A stretch of 34,684 nt of DNA from Chloromonas sp. AAM2. Lineage: Eukaryota; Chlorophyta; Chlorophyceae; Chlamydomonadales; Chlamydomonadaceae. The DNA lies in contig QAXH01005145.1 in assembly GCA_004335635.1 (NCBI GenBank), forward strand, positions 11,420 to 46,103, read 5' to 3'. The notes under the pieces were generated by a model, which worked only from the letters and a program-made list of their open reading frames with translations, ran no database searches and had not been told where the DNA came from. Positions 1-9,293 of this stretch are shown here, piece after piece. Position 1 is the first letter of the stretch; each line of letters opens with the position of its first letter. Both the position numbers and the translations under genes were made by a program.

Positions 1-59
<59 letters not shown>
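1..59. repeat. (CA)n microsatellite
   Basis: An uninterrupted CA dinucleotide tract fills the left edge. Read on the minus strand it is (TG)n and begins directly at the predicted 5' splice site of the Pro-rich gene (exon end at 60), so the intron would start GTGTGTGT. Confidence 0.97.
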
Positions 60-61
<2 letters not shown>

Positions 62-2638
62 GCGGTAGTACTCATCTGCCCGTTGCTTGCGAGCCTCCTG
101 CGCCTCCCTGTTTTGTTCCTTGCGCACGAGGCTGGACGATACAAATCCCCCCTCAGTCCAGCCAACCCCACTCCCGCCCCCGCCAGGTTGGCTATGGGGG
201 CTGTGGGGGCTATGGGGGCGAGAATTGGGGGATGGGGGGCTGGGGCTGCGAGCTGGGAAGAAGGAAGGCTTGGGATGGAGACTGCGGGGACGGCCATGGC
301 CTGAAAACATAAGGCAGCCCAAAGCATGTTCATGTGTTACACAAATATAAGTTACATGTGTACATTCAGCGTACACTCAACTCACTGGTGTGTATTGTAA
401 TACCTGTGTGGAACGTGGCATCAAACCGTTGTCTGAGGGTAACTATATAGGCAAGGGCTAAGCTGACCACCTTTGTGTAGCGTTGTGTGGTGTAGTACAG
501 TGTAACGACGGTGACTGTCTGGCTGGGGAGGTTCGTTTTTACATGCCAACGCCCCAACGCACCATCAGATGCTCGCGGGCTTCCCGAGCCCCGGTTCCAC
601 GCCGGCCGCTCCCGCCGCGCCCCACGGCCCCTCAGTGGAGAAACGGTTGGAGAAACGGGTGCCGGCCGGGGTTGGGCACGGATCTGCCGGGGCGCGCTCA
701 GGCGGGCACTGACGGGCCGAGCAGAGGCGGCGCGGGGCCGGGAGCGGGAGCCGTGCGGGCTTGAGGAGTAGCCTTGCTGGAAGGCATGTGCTTCGTGGGG
801 TGCCAGTGCAGCTGCAGGTGGTGGGGAGGTGGTGGGTGGGGTGCCCACTATGCGTTTTCTCAGGGATGGCCGTGCTTGGGCTACGGCCAGACGCAGCACA
901 TGGCGACGCACATTCAAACAACACAACAAACAACAATACCGCGCAGGAAGTGCTCAGAGGTACCCACCCCTCGCTATCCTCATTCTCCATAGACCCTCAG
1001 AATGCATCACTGCCGATCGCATGACACAACACACGCGCATAAGCCACACAAACAGACGGCCACGCAAACAGATGCCATGCTGAAGGCAGTGCTTTGACAA
1101 CCTTTGTGAATGGCGGGCAAAGCCGTGCAATGCCGTGATACTCGCGTGTCTGTAGCAGTGCCACTCACACAAACATATGGGCCGCACTTACAAATGGGCA
1201 CAGATGCTCTAGATTTTGATAAAACTAGCACCGCAAGCCCACCAGCTAACGTTTGTGTGACAAAGCGTAATCAAAACAATGCTACGAGGCAGCTCATGCG
1301 AACGACATGTCATTATCGTCAGAAGATGTGATGCGATGATCATGATTACCATACTTGCATGGTCAGAAGCATGGCCTCTTACCAGATTGCTGCATGACTG
1401 TGCCCATGCTGACGTGCTCCCTTGCGGGGGCTGGAGAGGTGGGCCTGCATGCACATGCACGTGGCAACTTCAGAGTTGGCAGAAAATGGGCTTCATGATG
1501 ATGCCTGATAGCTGCCGCCTTAGCTGTTAAGACTGAGGTCAGCAGCCAAAACACTTCATCAACCAACACACCAGCTTGACCAGCACGCCCTATTGGCTAC
1601 AACACATTCAAAGGCGTCAGTAAGAAATCCCATGCAGCGTAGGAGTGCCGCCATTCCAGTAGACATCCCAATGCACAGAGATTACTCCAGCTGTGAGTGC
1701 GGCGTTGAAAGATCCACACCTAAAACTGGGGTGGTGTGGCTGTGACCCCATGGGTGCATCGAGGTACGCCACATGGCTGTGAGTTGGTGGGGTGGCCCGT
1801 GCATGGGCCGCTGCCTTCTGTGCTGCGCCCTGGTACTGCTTAGACCCAGGCGACTGTGGGTGGGGTGACGGTGGATGGGAGCGTGGCTGTTCGTAGCCAG
1901 ACGGGGACGCGGGACGAGCCGGGGACGGGGCACGGGGATGTTGGCCGTAGCCGGGCGGGGACGGGGCATGGGGATGTTGGCCGTAGCCGGGCGGGGACGG
2001 GGCACGGGGATGTTGGCCGTAGTTGGGCGGGGACGGGGCACGGGGATGTTGGCCGTAGCCAGGCGGGGACGGGGCACGGGGATGTTGGTCGTAGCTGGGC
2101 GGGGACGGGGCGTGGGGATGTTGGCCGTGGTCGGGCGGGGACGTGGAAGAGCGATGTGCACTGTAGCCGGGAGGCGGGGATTGCGCCCTTCCTTGCGCAG
2201 CCTGCACAACCCGTTGATACTGGGAGGGCATCCGGGGGGCTGCATACTGTGCTGACTGTCCAGCCTGACTTGGTGCGACATAGTGTGCCGGTGCCCCAGG
2301 CTGGTTTGGCCCGCCATATTGCGAAAGGGCAGGAGGCCCAGGCTGGTTTGGTTCCACATATTGCGAGGCGGGAGAAGGACCAGGGGCGTAGTGCTGGTCA
2401 AGGCTGTTGGGGCCACCATAAGCCATGGGCGGTTCCTGTAAAGGGTGAGGCTGGTAGGCTGCACTTGGACCATGCGCATGGGGATCAGAAGTTCCAGTTG
2501 CCCCATGCGCATGGGCACCATGTGGATCATATGGTGCATGTGCATGGGGGTCATGTGCATGGGTGCCATGTGGGTTGGGCTGTTGGTGGTAAGCTAGGCC
2601 GTCACTGGGTGGAGGTTGGTGGCCGGGGTAGAGCAGGT
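60..2638 (-). CDS. Proline/histidine/glutamine-rich low-complexity protein, partial (runs off left edge)
   Basis: Minus-strand multi-exon gene; I do not recognise the family. Predicted exons in transcript order: A 2638 to about 1720, B 811-563, C 300-60. Exon A follows a good acceptor (tttgcccacag-like) at 2639-2640 and encodes a Pro/His/Gly/Gln-rich stretch, then six to seven 12-residue repeats of the form GYGQHPRAPSPP. Exon B is Pro/Arg/Ser-rich. Exon C begins with a Ser-Pro stretch and ends in a charged, helical segment (KEQNREAQEARKQRADEYYR), so a coiled coil probably continues beyond the window. The B-C junction agrees in phase (one base plus two). The A-B junction does not fit the best donor (gtgtgg at 1719), so a small exon may be missing or the donor is wrong. 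The first exon and start codon were not found; they should lie between 2639 and 4533. Cytoskeletal or RNA-granule roles would be guesses. Confidence 0.5.
1905..2160 (-). repeat. 36-bp coding minisatellite (12-residue Pro-rich repeat)
   Basis: About six to seven tandem copies of a 36-bp unit, GC-rich, encoding variants of GYGQHPRAPSPP on the minus strand. Variation is mostly at single residues (Gly/Asn/Ser after Pro, Arg/His before Ala). Because the period is a multiple of three and the unit has no stop, long open frames also appear on the opposite strand; these are shadows. Confidence 0.9.
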
Positions 2639-2639
2639 C

Positions 2640-4533
2640 TGTGGGCAAGGCAGACAATGGCAACAGTGTCACTGCCAATGAGCTCGCATGCAGCTTGTGT
2701 AGGTACAATCACTTTTGGTCCTGTGTTTCAGGTGCTGCAAGGAGTGTTCTGCAAGCCCTGCAGCTCCAGCCTCTCATGTGCATTCGGGTAGCTCCAGCCT
2801 CTCTGCACTTCATAACGCCAGAGAGGCTTGTTTTGGCCAGCGGTCCAACATGGCTTGTTCACTCCTCCATGGCCGACCCATACGCTTCAACACCTGCTGC
2901 AGCCTGCATTGGCCTATTTATGGTGCCAGGGTACATGCTTCCATTCGCAGTATCCCATGCAAACTGCTTCCTTCCAAGCACAAAATTGCAACAGCGTATG
3001 TGTCAGTGCGCCAGCATGCCATGCACATGCTGCCACATGATATGCTGCCACATTCACCCTTTCCTGGAGACCAACAAGCAAACAATCCAGCCCGCACTCC
3101 CATGCAATGTGCTCCTGTGCGTCCTACAACACACCTGCTGCAGAGGCGGCCAGGTGGTCATGCCTGCCTTCCAGCCCAGAGCGGACAGCTCTGTTCGATT
3201 CAAACATGTTTTCGAACTGCTCATCACGCATGCCCAGGGCCTGCATGTGGAGCATGTGCAGCATGTGAGAGCAGTTGCATATGCATGTGAAGCATGTGAG
3301 AGCCGCTGCCTGTGCATGGAGAATGCAAGAGCAGTTGTACAGATGGCAGCGCTGGCATTGCTCAGACGTGCCCATGCGTTCCAATGCGTGCCTGTGCCGT
3401 GTATGAGCATGCTGTAACACACATGTGGTTGTCTTGCCCACACACACATGCATGCGGAAACCCTTGGCCCAGCTCAAATTTAGCTCTGCATGTGCATGGA
3501 GAGCATGTGAGTGCAGCTGCATGTGCATGGAGAATGTGAGTGCATCAGTGCCACTCAAGCCTGCCATGCAGTTGGGCCTAAAAAGCTAGGTGCGTGGTCC
3601 ATCGTAAGGATAGTGCTCTCTGGGAATACTGCTGGACATGGAAATGTGGATGATGCCCCCATGCTACGCATCAAGCCGCCTATGCCATTCTGTTTGTGTG
3701 CCTGGCCTTGCTCTGATGAGTCCAGATACTTCATGCAAAGTTTCCAAACTGATCAGGCGTGTGTATGCGCTCCAATGAGCATGCTGTAACATGGTGGGTG
3801 GTCCAGCAACTAGTCCATCACCACTAGTACAGCTTACCCACTGTTGAACAGCACGCCATAATGGGCAAGTGCATGACACACGCACATGCATGCGTACACA
3901 CACACACACACACGTACACACACTTGAAAACCCTTGAAGTATAGCCGAAAATTGGCTGTTCAGGCACGTCTGCAGTGCCCATGCTGACTGCATTCTACTC
4001 CCCATGCGTCTAGGATGTTCTGCCCATGATTTTGGCGCCTGTCACAGGCACCTGTTAACTATCGTGTCCTGGGTTCAACGTGCTTGCATGCAAGCAAGTA
4101 TCCGGCCAAGCACACCTGCCGTGCTGCTGCGCGTGCCACTGGGCCTCCGCCAAAGCGCTGCAAATGCTGAGCGAGCCGCGCGTCCATCCTGTCGTTGAAC
4201 TGCTGTTGTTACCTCAGGTAGCTTGCGTGCCCACAGGTTGCTCCATTTCTGGATAAAGGCATTTCTTTCAAAGATGTGCTGGTTGTGCTGGTCTTTTCCC
4301 CACCTACAGCAGCACTAAAATGCCCCCGGCTGTCGCACTGGCGGTTTTCGGTTGGACCCCACATTTCATCTCAGTGTTGGCTCTCACGAGCTATGTACGC
4401 AATCATAGCAGCGCTGATCCATCACAACAAAACATCGCGTCAAATCCTTAATCCTATCTGCGAAGCGTTTGCCTGGGATCGATCTGAAATCATTTTGGGC
4501 CTGGCCGTGGCCTAGAGCAGCAGGCACAACACC
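2640..4533. other. Intergenic/5' region between divergent Pro-rich gene and RAE1
   Basis: No convincing exon seen on either strand. The stretch is rich in short GCATGTG/TGCATGG motifs, with two diverged copies of a sequence around gagcatgctgtaaca (near 3404 and 3777), each followed about 30-110 bases later by a CA-rich, CATGCATGCG-containing tract and then an 'aaacccttg' element. It should hold the promoters of both divergent genes and the missing 5' exon of the minus-strand gene. Confidence 0.5.
3230..3545. repeat. Degenerate GCATGTGCATGGAGA repeats
   Basis: Irregular repeats of gcatgtg(c/a)atggaga and agcatgtgagagcag occur in two blocks, about 3240-3345 and 3487-3540. The structure is loose and interspersed, not a clean tandem array. 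Confidence 0.6.
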
Positions 4534-7500
4534 ATGTTTGGGGCAGCGGCAGCTGTCAAGAACACATACAATCCATACAATGACATGGAGGTGGCTGTGC
4601 CCCCTGACATGGATGGCATCAGCAGCATAGGGTGGAGCCCAGTAGCCAACCACCTGGTTGCAAGCAGCTGGAACAACAGCGTGTACGTCTGGGATGTGCT
4701 ATCAAACGGCCAAACTCAGCCCAAGGCTCAGAACAAGGACCATCAACAGCCTGTGCTGTGCACATCATGGAGCCATGACGGGACTCAAGTGTATACGGGA
4801 GGTTGCGACAAGACGGCCAGGCTATGGAACCTCGCGACCAACCAGAGCACGCAGGTATGCACAATCGCCGCTGCAACACGCTGCGCATCCTTTCTGCTCG
4901 AGCACGGCGACGCTTGCTCGATCCGGCATGAGCCGTTGCCATGCATGCTGAGCCTTCCAGCATGCTACTCTCAGCACGCGTCTTACAGCTTTGTTGAATG
5001 GGTACGATGGCATTCACAACGCTAGGCAGCCAGAGTGCAGCATGCAGCATGCTGCAAGCAGCTCATTAGCTGCATGCCACCATAACATGCAACGCCACAG
5101 GGCACCGATAGTCAGTGCAATCGCAGTTTCTGCAACATGCTGCAAGCAGTGCTCTTCGCTTTGGTTTAGGGGTAAATGTAGGCGGCTAGAAAGCGACTAG
5201 GCTGCTCGGCCTGCAGCACCGCAAGCTTCAAAACGGCAGTATGCTTGAAGCCGTGTGATGATGGATGACGACTTGCAGGTAGCTCAGCATGATGCGCCCA
5301 TCCGGCACTGTTTCTGGGTCCAATCCATGAACCTGCTGATCACCGGCAGCTGGGACAAGACAATCAAGTTCTGGGACTGCAGACAATCCAACCCAGTCAG
5401 CTCACAGGTAAGGGAAAGGTGCTGTCCAGTCGGGTTTTCTTACAGATACAGTCTTACTAGCCATCAGATCCATCAGCCAGCACGCATTAAGTTCCTTGAC
5501 GGATGGGGATGCATAAGCCAATCTTTACATGGCACACACAAAGCACAGCCCACACACAATACAGAGTTTACCTGATCGTGTATTTGCAATGGACATCAAC
5601 TACCCTCTCATTTGCGACCCATGCACACACCATGACACACACGTCCTGCGCATACCATGCGCTCATCATGGACACACCATGCAGACGCTTTCAGAGCGCG
5701 TGTACGCCATGGACGTCAACTACCCGTTGGCGGTTGTTGGCACAGCCGACCGGAACCTGTACATCTACAACCTCACCAACCCCCAGCAGCCCTTCAAGAT
5801 GCTGCAGTCACAGCTCAAATGGCAGACAAGATGTGTGGCATGCTTCCCGGATAAACAGGTAAGGAAACTCAATCACATAGTGAACCTTGAGGAAAGGCGA
5901 GTGAACCTCGCTCATTGCATGGCAAGTGGTTGCACTCATCACATGCATCCCATCAGATTAATAAAGTGAGCTCTGCGCCCATGCCTTCTCTCTTGTTCTC
6001 AATGGGCAGAGTCTTTTGTTTGGGTGTGATTAACACTGCCAAGTACTCATGTATGCTGCCGACGGACTGGACTGCCCCGGCCACCTTACCGATTCCCGGC
6101 CAAGCAGCCCCACATGAGTGAGCAGGTTCGGCTTAATGCAGCAGCAGACTTGCCAGGATCATGCTTGCCACAGGGAACCTGGGAGCTGGGGACGAAGCTT
6201 TTACCGGCCCCGTACCGGCGGTGGGACCCTGCTAAGTAGCCACATTCTCTGCTTTTGCTCTAGTGTAGCAATACTGCTTGGTCTGCAGCACGGCAAGCCG
6301 CGTGGTATGCAAGAGCCCATGGACGCTGATGACGGCCAGTACTTGAGCTTTCTTCTCCATGTAACGCTGCTGTCATTCTGAGTGAATGACGTTTACTTCC
6401 GTTACTTGATCGTTACTGACGTTTCCCAGGGTTACTTGGTGGGCAGCATTGAGGGGCGTGTGTCGGTGCAGCATGTGGACGACCAGCAGGCGGCGACCAA
6501 GAACTTCACTTTCAAGTGCCACAGAGACAACAACGGTGAGGCTGATTATTGCGAGGGTTTTGTGAGGGCTGCATCAAGATTTGGTTGGGTTGCATCACAT
6601 GGTTCGTTTCTGTGGGGTAGCACCTCATGGTGGCAATCTGTGGGGGATCGGTGAGAGTTGGACCACATGGTAGGGTTATGTGGGGGTGTTGCGTCACATT
6701 GTCGGAGTTGATTGGCCTGACTGTTGTTGCTGGGGCTGAGTTGTGACCAGCGGCCTGTCCTCTCCTTGCCCACTGAGCAGTCCTCCACCCTTGCCTGTGT
6801 ATGGCCTTTTAATGCTTGTGAAGAATTGTGTATGATGGAGATGGGTGCAAAGTTGATAAGAGGGAAGGTCTTGACCAACCCGTTCACGTTCACGTCCCAT
6901 CGATCCCTCGTTCGCCGCAGACATTTACGCCGTGAACAGCATTGCCTTCCACCCCGGCTACGGCACCTTTGCCACCTCGGGCTCAGACGGCAGCTACACC
7001 TTTTGGGACAAGGACAGCAAGCAGCGGCTCAAGGGGCAGAACAGGGGCATGTACGGGAACGTGCCCGCGCCGATCCCCGCGTCCGCGTTCAACCGGGACG
7101 GCAGCATCTTCGCGTACGCCGTCAGTTATGATTGGTCCAAGGGGTACAGCGCGTACGAACCACAGGTGAGGTGTTGGGGCCATTTCACATTGCGAGTGGT
7201 GACAGATGGAACAAGTAAATTTCAGCAGCACAACAGGGTGTGCGTTAGATGTGGAAAAGTGATGTGGTATGTGTAAGGGGGGCTGTTAGGGGTGTGGGCA
7301 GGATTCTTAGGGTATGTGTTCACGCCTGGTGGATGATATGATAGATCATATGTATGGAGGTTCGGTCCGAGGCCCCGCTATCCTTTGATGCATACTGAGG
7401 GTTTTAAGCCCCAGGAGTTTGTTTTGATGTCCTTGGTACTCTCTGATTGCTTCAGATGTATGTGATGCACTGATGTATGCATTACTGGTCAAATTTCACA

Positions 7501-7704
7501 AGAGAGTCACAGCTATGTTTTGGACCCGGACTGAAGGCCATGTAAACAAAAACAAAAACAACAAAAACAACAAAAACAAAAACAGCTATGTTTTGCGCTC
7601 TCTGTTTGCCGCAGAACATGAAGAACACAATCTTGCTACACGCTGTCAAGGACGAGGAAATCAAGGCCAAGCCCAAGGCTGCCTCAGCCCCGGGCAGGCG
7701 GTGA
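4534..7704 (+). CDS. RAE1: RAE1/Gle2-like WD40 mRNA export factor
   Basis: Nuclear-pore WD40 propeller that in other eukaryotes binds the GLEBS motif of NUP98 and promotes mRNA export; it also acts at the mitotic spindle. Six exons with consistent phases: 4534-4854, 5279-5407, 5685-5858, 6430-6535, 6921-7165, 7615-7704, giving 354 residues, a normal family length. Family marks are an N-terminal segment with [16 protein letters not shown] blades with [11 protein letters not shown] (exon 1) and [11 protein letters not shown] (exon 2), the RAE1-typical [19 protein letters not shown] (exon 3), [13 protein letters not shown] (exon 4) and [19 protein letters not shown] with a YDWSKGY segment (exon 5). 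The start is the first ATG of the open frame. The C-terminus is short and basic and ends in a TGA at 7702. Intron 2 holds a second, diverged copy of the start of exon 3 (see separate entry). Identification is firm; exon 6 is the least conserved part. Confidence 0.93.
5565..5609 (+). other. Diverged duplicate of the 5' part of RAE1 exon 3
   Basis: Preceded by an acceptor-like acag at 5561-5564, 45 bases encode [15 protein letters not shown], against [15 protein letters not shown] at the start of exon 3 (5685). Ten of 15 residues are identical and the rest are similar; 29 of 45 bases match. The offset is exactly 120 bases and the frame stays open into exon 3, so use of this acceptor would insert 40 residues without a frameshift. 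There is no donor right after the copy, so it looks like an alternative 3' splice extension or a relic rather than a mutually exclusive exon. Confidence 0.75.
7544..7585 (+). repeat. (AAAAAC/AAC)n simple repeat in RAE1 intron 5
   Basis: A-rich tract of aaaaac and aac units ending about 30 bases before the exon 6 acceptor, inside the zone where a pyrimidine tract or branch point would be expected. Confidence 0.85.
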
Positions 7705-8674
7705 CAGCATTACAGCGACAGAGTGTGTGTTGTCAAGAAGAGGCCACTGCTAAGAGGCCACTGCTGTTGGCGAGTGTTTGGGGAGAAGCTTCTGCAAGGA
7801 AGGATGGTGGTGACAGGCGTATTGTGGTTTGATGACAAGCACAGGCCGCTGCTACAGGCTGTTGCTATTAGCCAGTGCTTGGAAGGGTTTGACAGCAACA
7901 GTTGTCAGGAACAGGCGCACGTCTATGCCAGTGTGTTATAGGGGGCACTTGGTGATAGCGACATTTCTCAAAAACAGGCCATCGCTGATTGCAAGTGGTT
8001 GGAGTAGACATGGGCAGATGGCGATAATGATCATGGCGTCATCTGCGAGTATCCTGCACAACAGCCAGCAGGGCCATCAACAGGCCCGCAACTTCTCCTA
8101 CAGGTGACGGCAACAGGCGTGCTAGTAAACAACCCGACGTTCTTTTCCAGCTCTGCCGACCACTGAGCTTCATTGCATCCATAGCTGGCTCAGTGGTGAA
8201 CGTGAGAGTTGCGCTGAGAGTTGTGCTCCCTCTCCTGTTCTTGCCAACGTTGAGCAGTTCTTCACAGACTGAAGGCATGTGACAACACACCGCTGCTGCT
8301 GGTAATTGTTTGGATAGCATCAGGGGGCAGGCACTTCGGGAATTTTCGACCCACACCGGGAGTACCCCAGCTTCTTCACGGCAATGGCCTAGCTACCCTC
8401 CAGGGAGCTTACTTTGAAATTCTGGGGCCATTTTGAGCTGGTCAAGAACAGGGGGGTCTGGGGGAAATATATGGCCTTGCGAGGAAATTGATTTGCAGGC
8501 CAACGAGGAGTCAGAATCAAGATCTTAACATGCCATTGTGACGGGCGCACTGAGAGTTACACAACGGCATACTGAAACGAGTTTGAAAACCCATGCTGGG
8601 TCCGAAAACGGCTGGTCACTGGCAAGGGTGCCCCGGACGTGGGCTGGGGTGGACCGGCCCAGGAGTCTAACCCT

Positions 8675-8913
8675 GGGAGATGACTCAAACCTGAATAGTC
8701 CTTTGTTTCAACAGTGCATTGGAGAGCTCTAATGAAACCGAGCACAATGGCATACTCAACTCGGGGACGACCGGCAAACGACAGGTGGGCCAGAATCGGC
8801 CGGTAAGCGCCAGTGCCTGTGACCCTCGCAACTGACTCAAACATGGGAAGTTTTTTTGTTTTCAATACTGCATCCGAAAGCTCTCATGAAACTGAGCACA
8901 ATGGCATACTCAA
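8675..8913. repeat. Diverged tandem duplication, about 154-bp offset
   Basis: Two related blocks, 8675-8760 and 8829-8913, share gactcaaac at the left and the 20-mer gagcacaatggcatactcaa at the right (8740 and 8894, offset 154), with many changes between. A weaker partial copy (cggcatactgaaac) lies near 8565. Confidence 0.75.
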
Positions 8914-9058
8914 AGTCTGTAATGGACTTGAATTTCGGCTGTTAGGGGGGGGCGGGGGGTGTCAGGGGCCCCCCTTTGGCCGAAAGTGTCGTGTGGGTCG
9001 CCAAAAAATAATAATGCCTGCCCCCTGGATAGCATTGTGCGATGAAGCAACAGGCATG

Positions 9059-9160
9059 AGCAAGAAAGGCGAAGAAAGGCAGGAATAAAGGCAAAAAAGG
9101 CCCGAAGACAAGATACAAGGCAGAAAGGAAGGCAGCCGGCTAAGAAAGACAGAAAAAGAG
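9059..9160 (+). repeat. Tail fragment of dispersed repeat family 1
   Basis: A purine-rich stretch including ggcagaaaggaaggcagccg and ctaagaaagacagaaa closely matches the 3' part of the fullest copy at 16213-16390, but lacks the conserved head. Confidence 0.7.
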
Positions 9161-9293
9161 CACAGAAGACGCATTGCAAAGCGTGCTAGTCCAAGCGTGT
9201 CAAGCGAACAGTCCAAAGACTGTATGACGAGATTGAACAGTCCAAGCGTGGTATCAACACTATCAGAAGAGTGACAAGTGTGACTTGCAAGAG

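Larger units (their letters stand above)
7705..9293. other. Spacer between convergent RAE1 and cold-shock genes
   Basis: No gene recognised. It should hold both 3' UTRs. It contains a diverged 154-bp tandem duplication (8675-8913), a G-run near 8944-8980 and an A/G-rich block (9059-9160) that matches the tail of the dispersed repeat at 16213-16390. No clear TGTAA-type poly(A) signal was seen close to the RAE1 stop. Confidence 0.5.

Noticed and set aside
366..990. Longer minus-strand frames (141 and 187 codons) as whole genes
   Set aside because: Only the part from 811 to 563 shows coding-like composition with splice sites in the right phase; the rest is intron.
1856..2791. 311-codon plus-strand open frame over the Pro-rich region
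   Set aside because: It is opposite the better-supported minus-strand exon and is open only because the 36-bp repeat is stop-free in several frames.
4534..5025. Reading RAE1 exon 1 through to 5025
   Set aside because: The WD40 homology stops at 4854 with a gtatgc donor, and resumes at 5279 in phase.
5254..5300. Box C-like tgatgatgg motif suggesting an intronic snoRNA
   Set aside because: No suitably placed box D or terminal stem; the motif overlaps the exon 2 acceptor region of RAE1.
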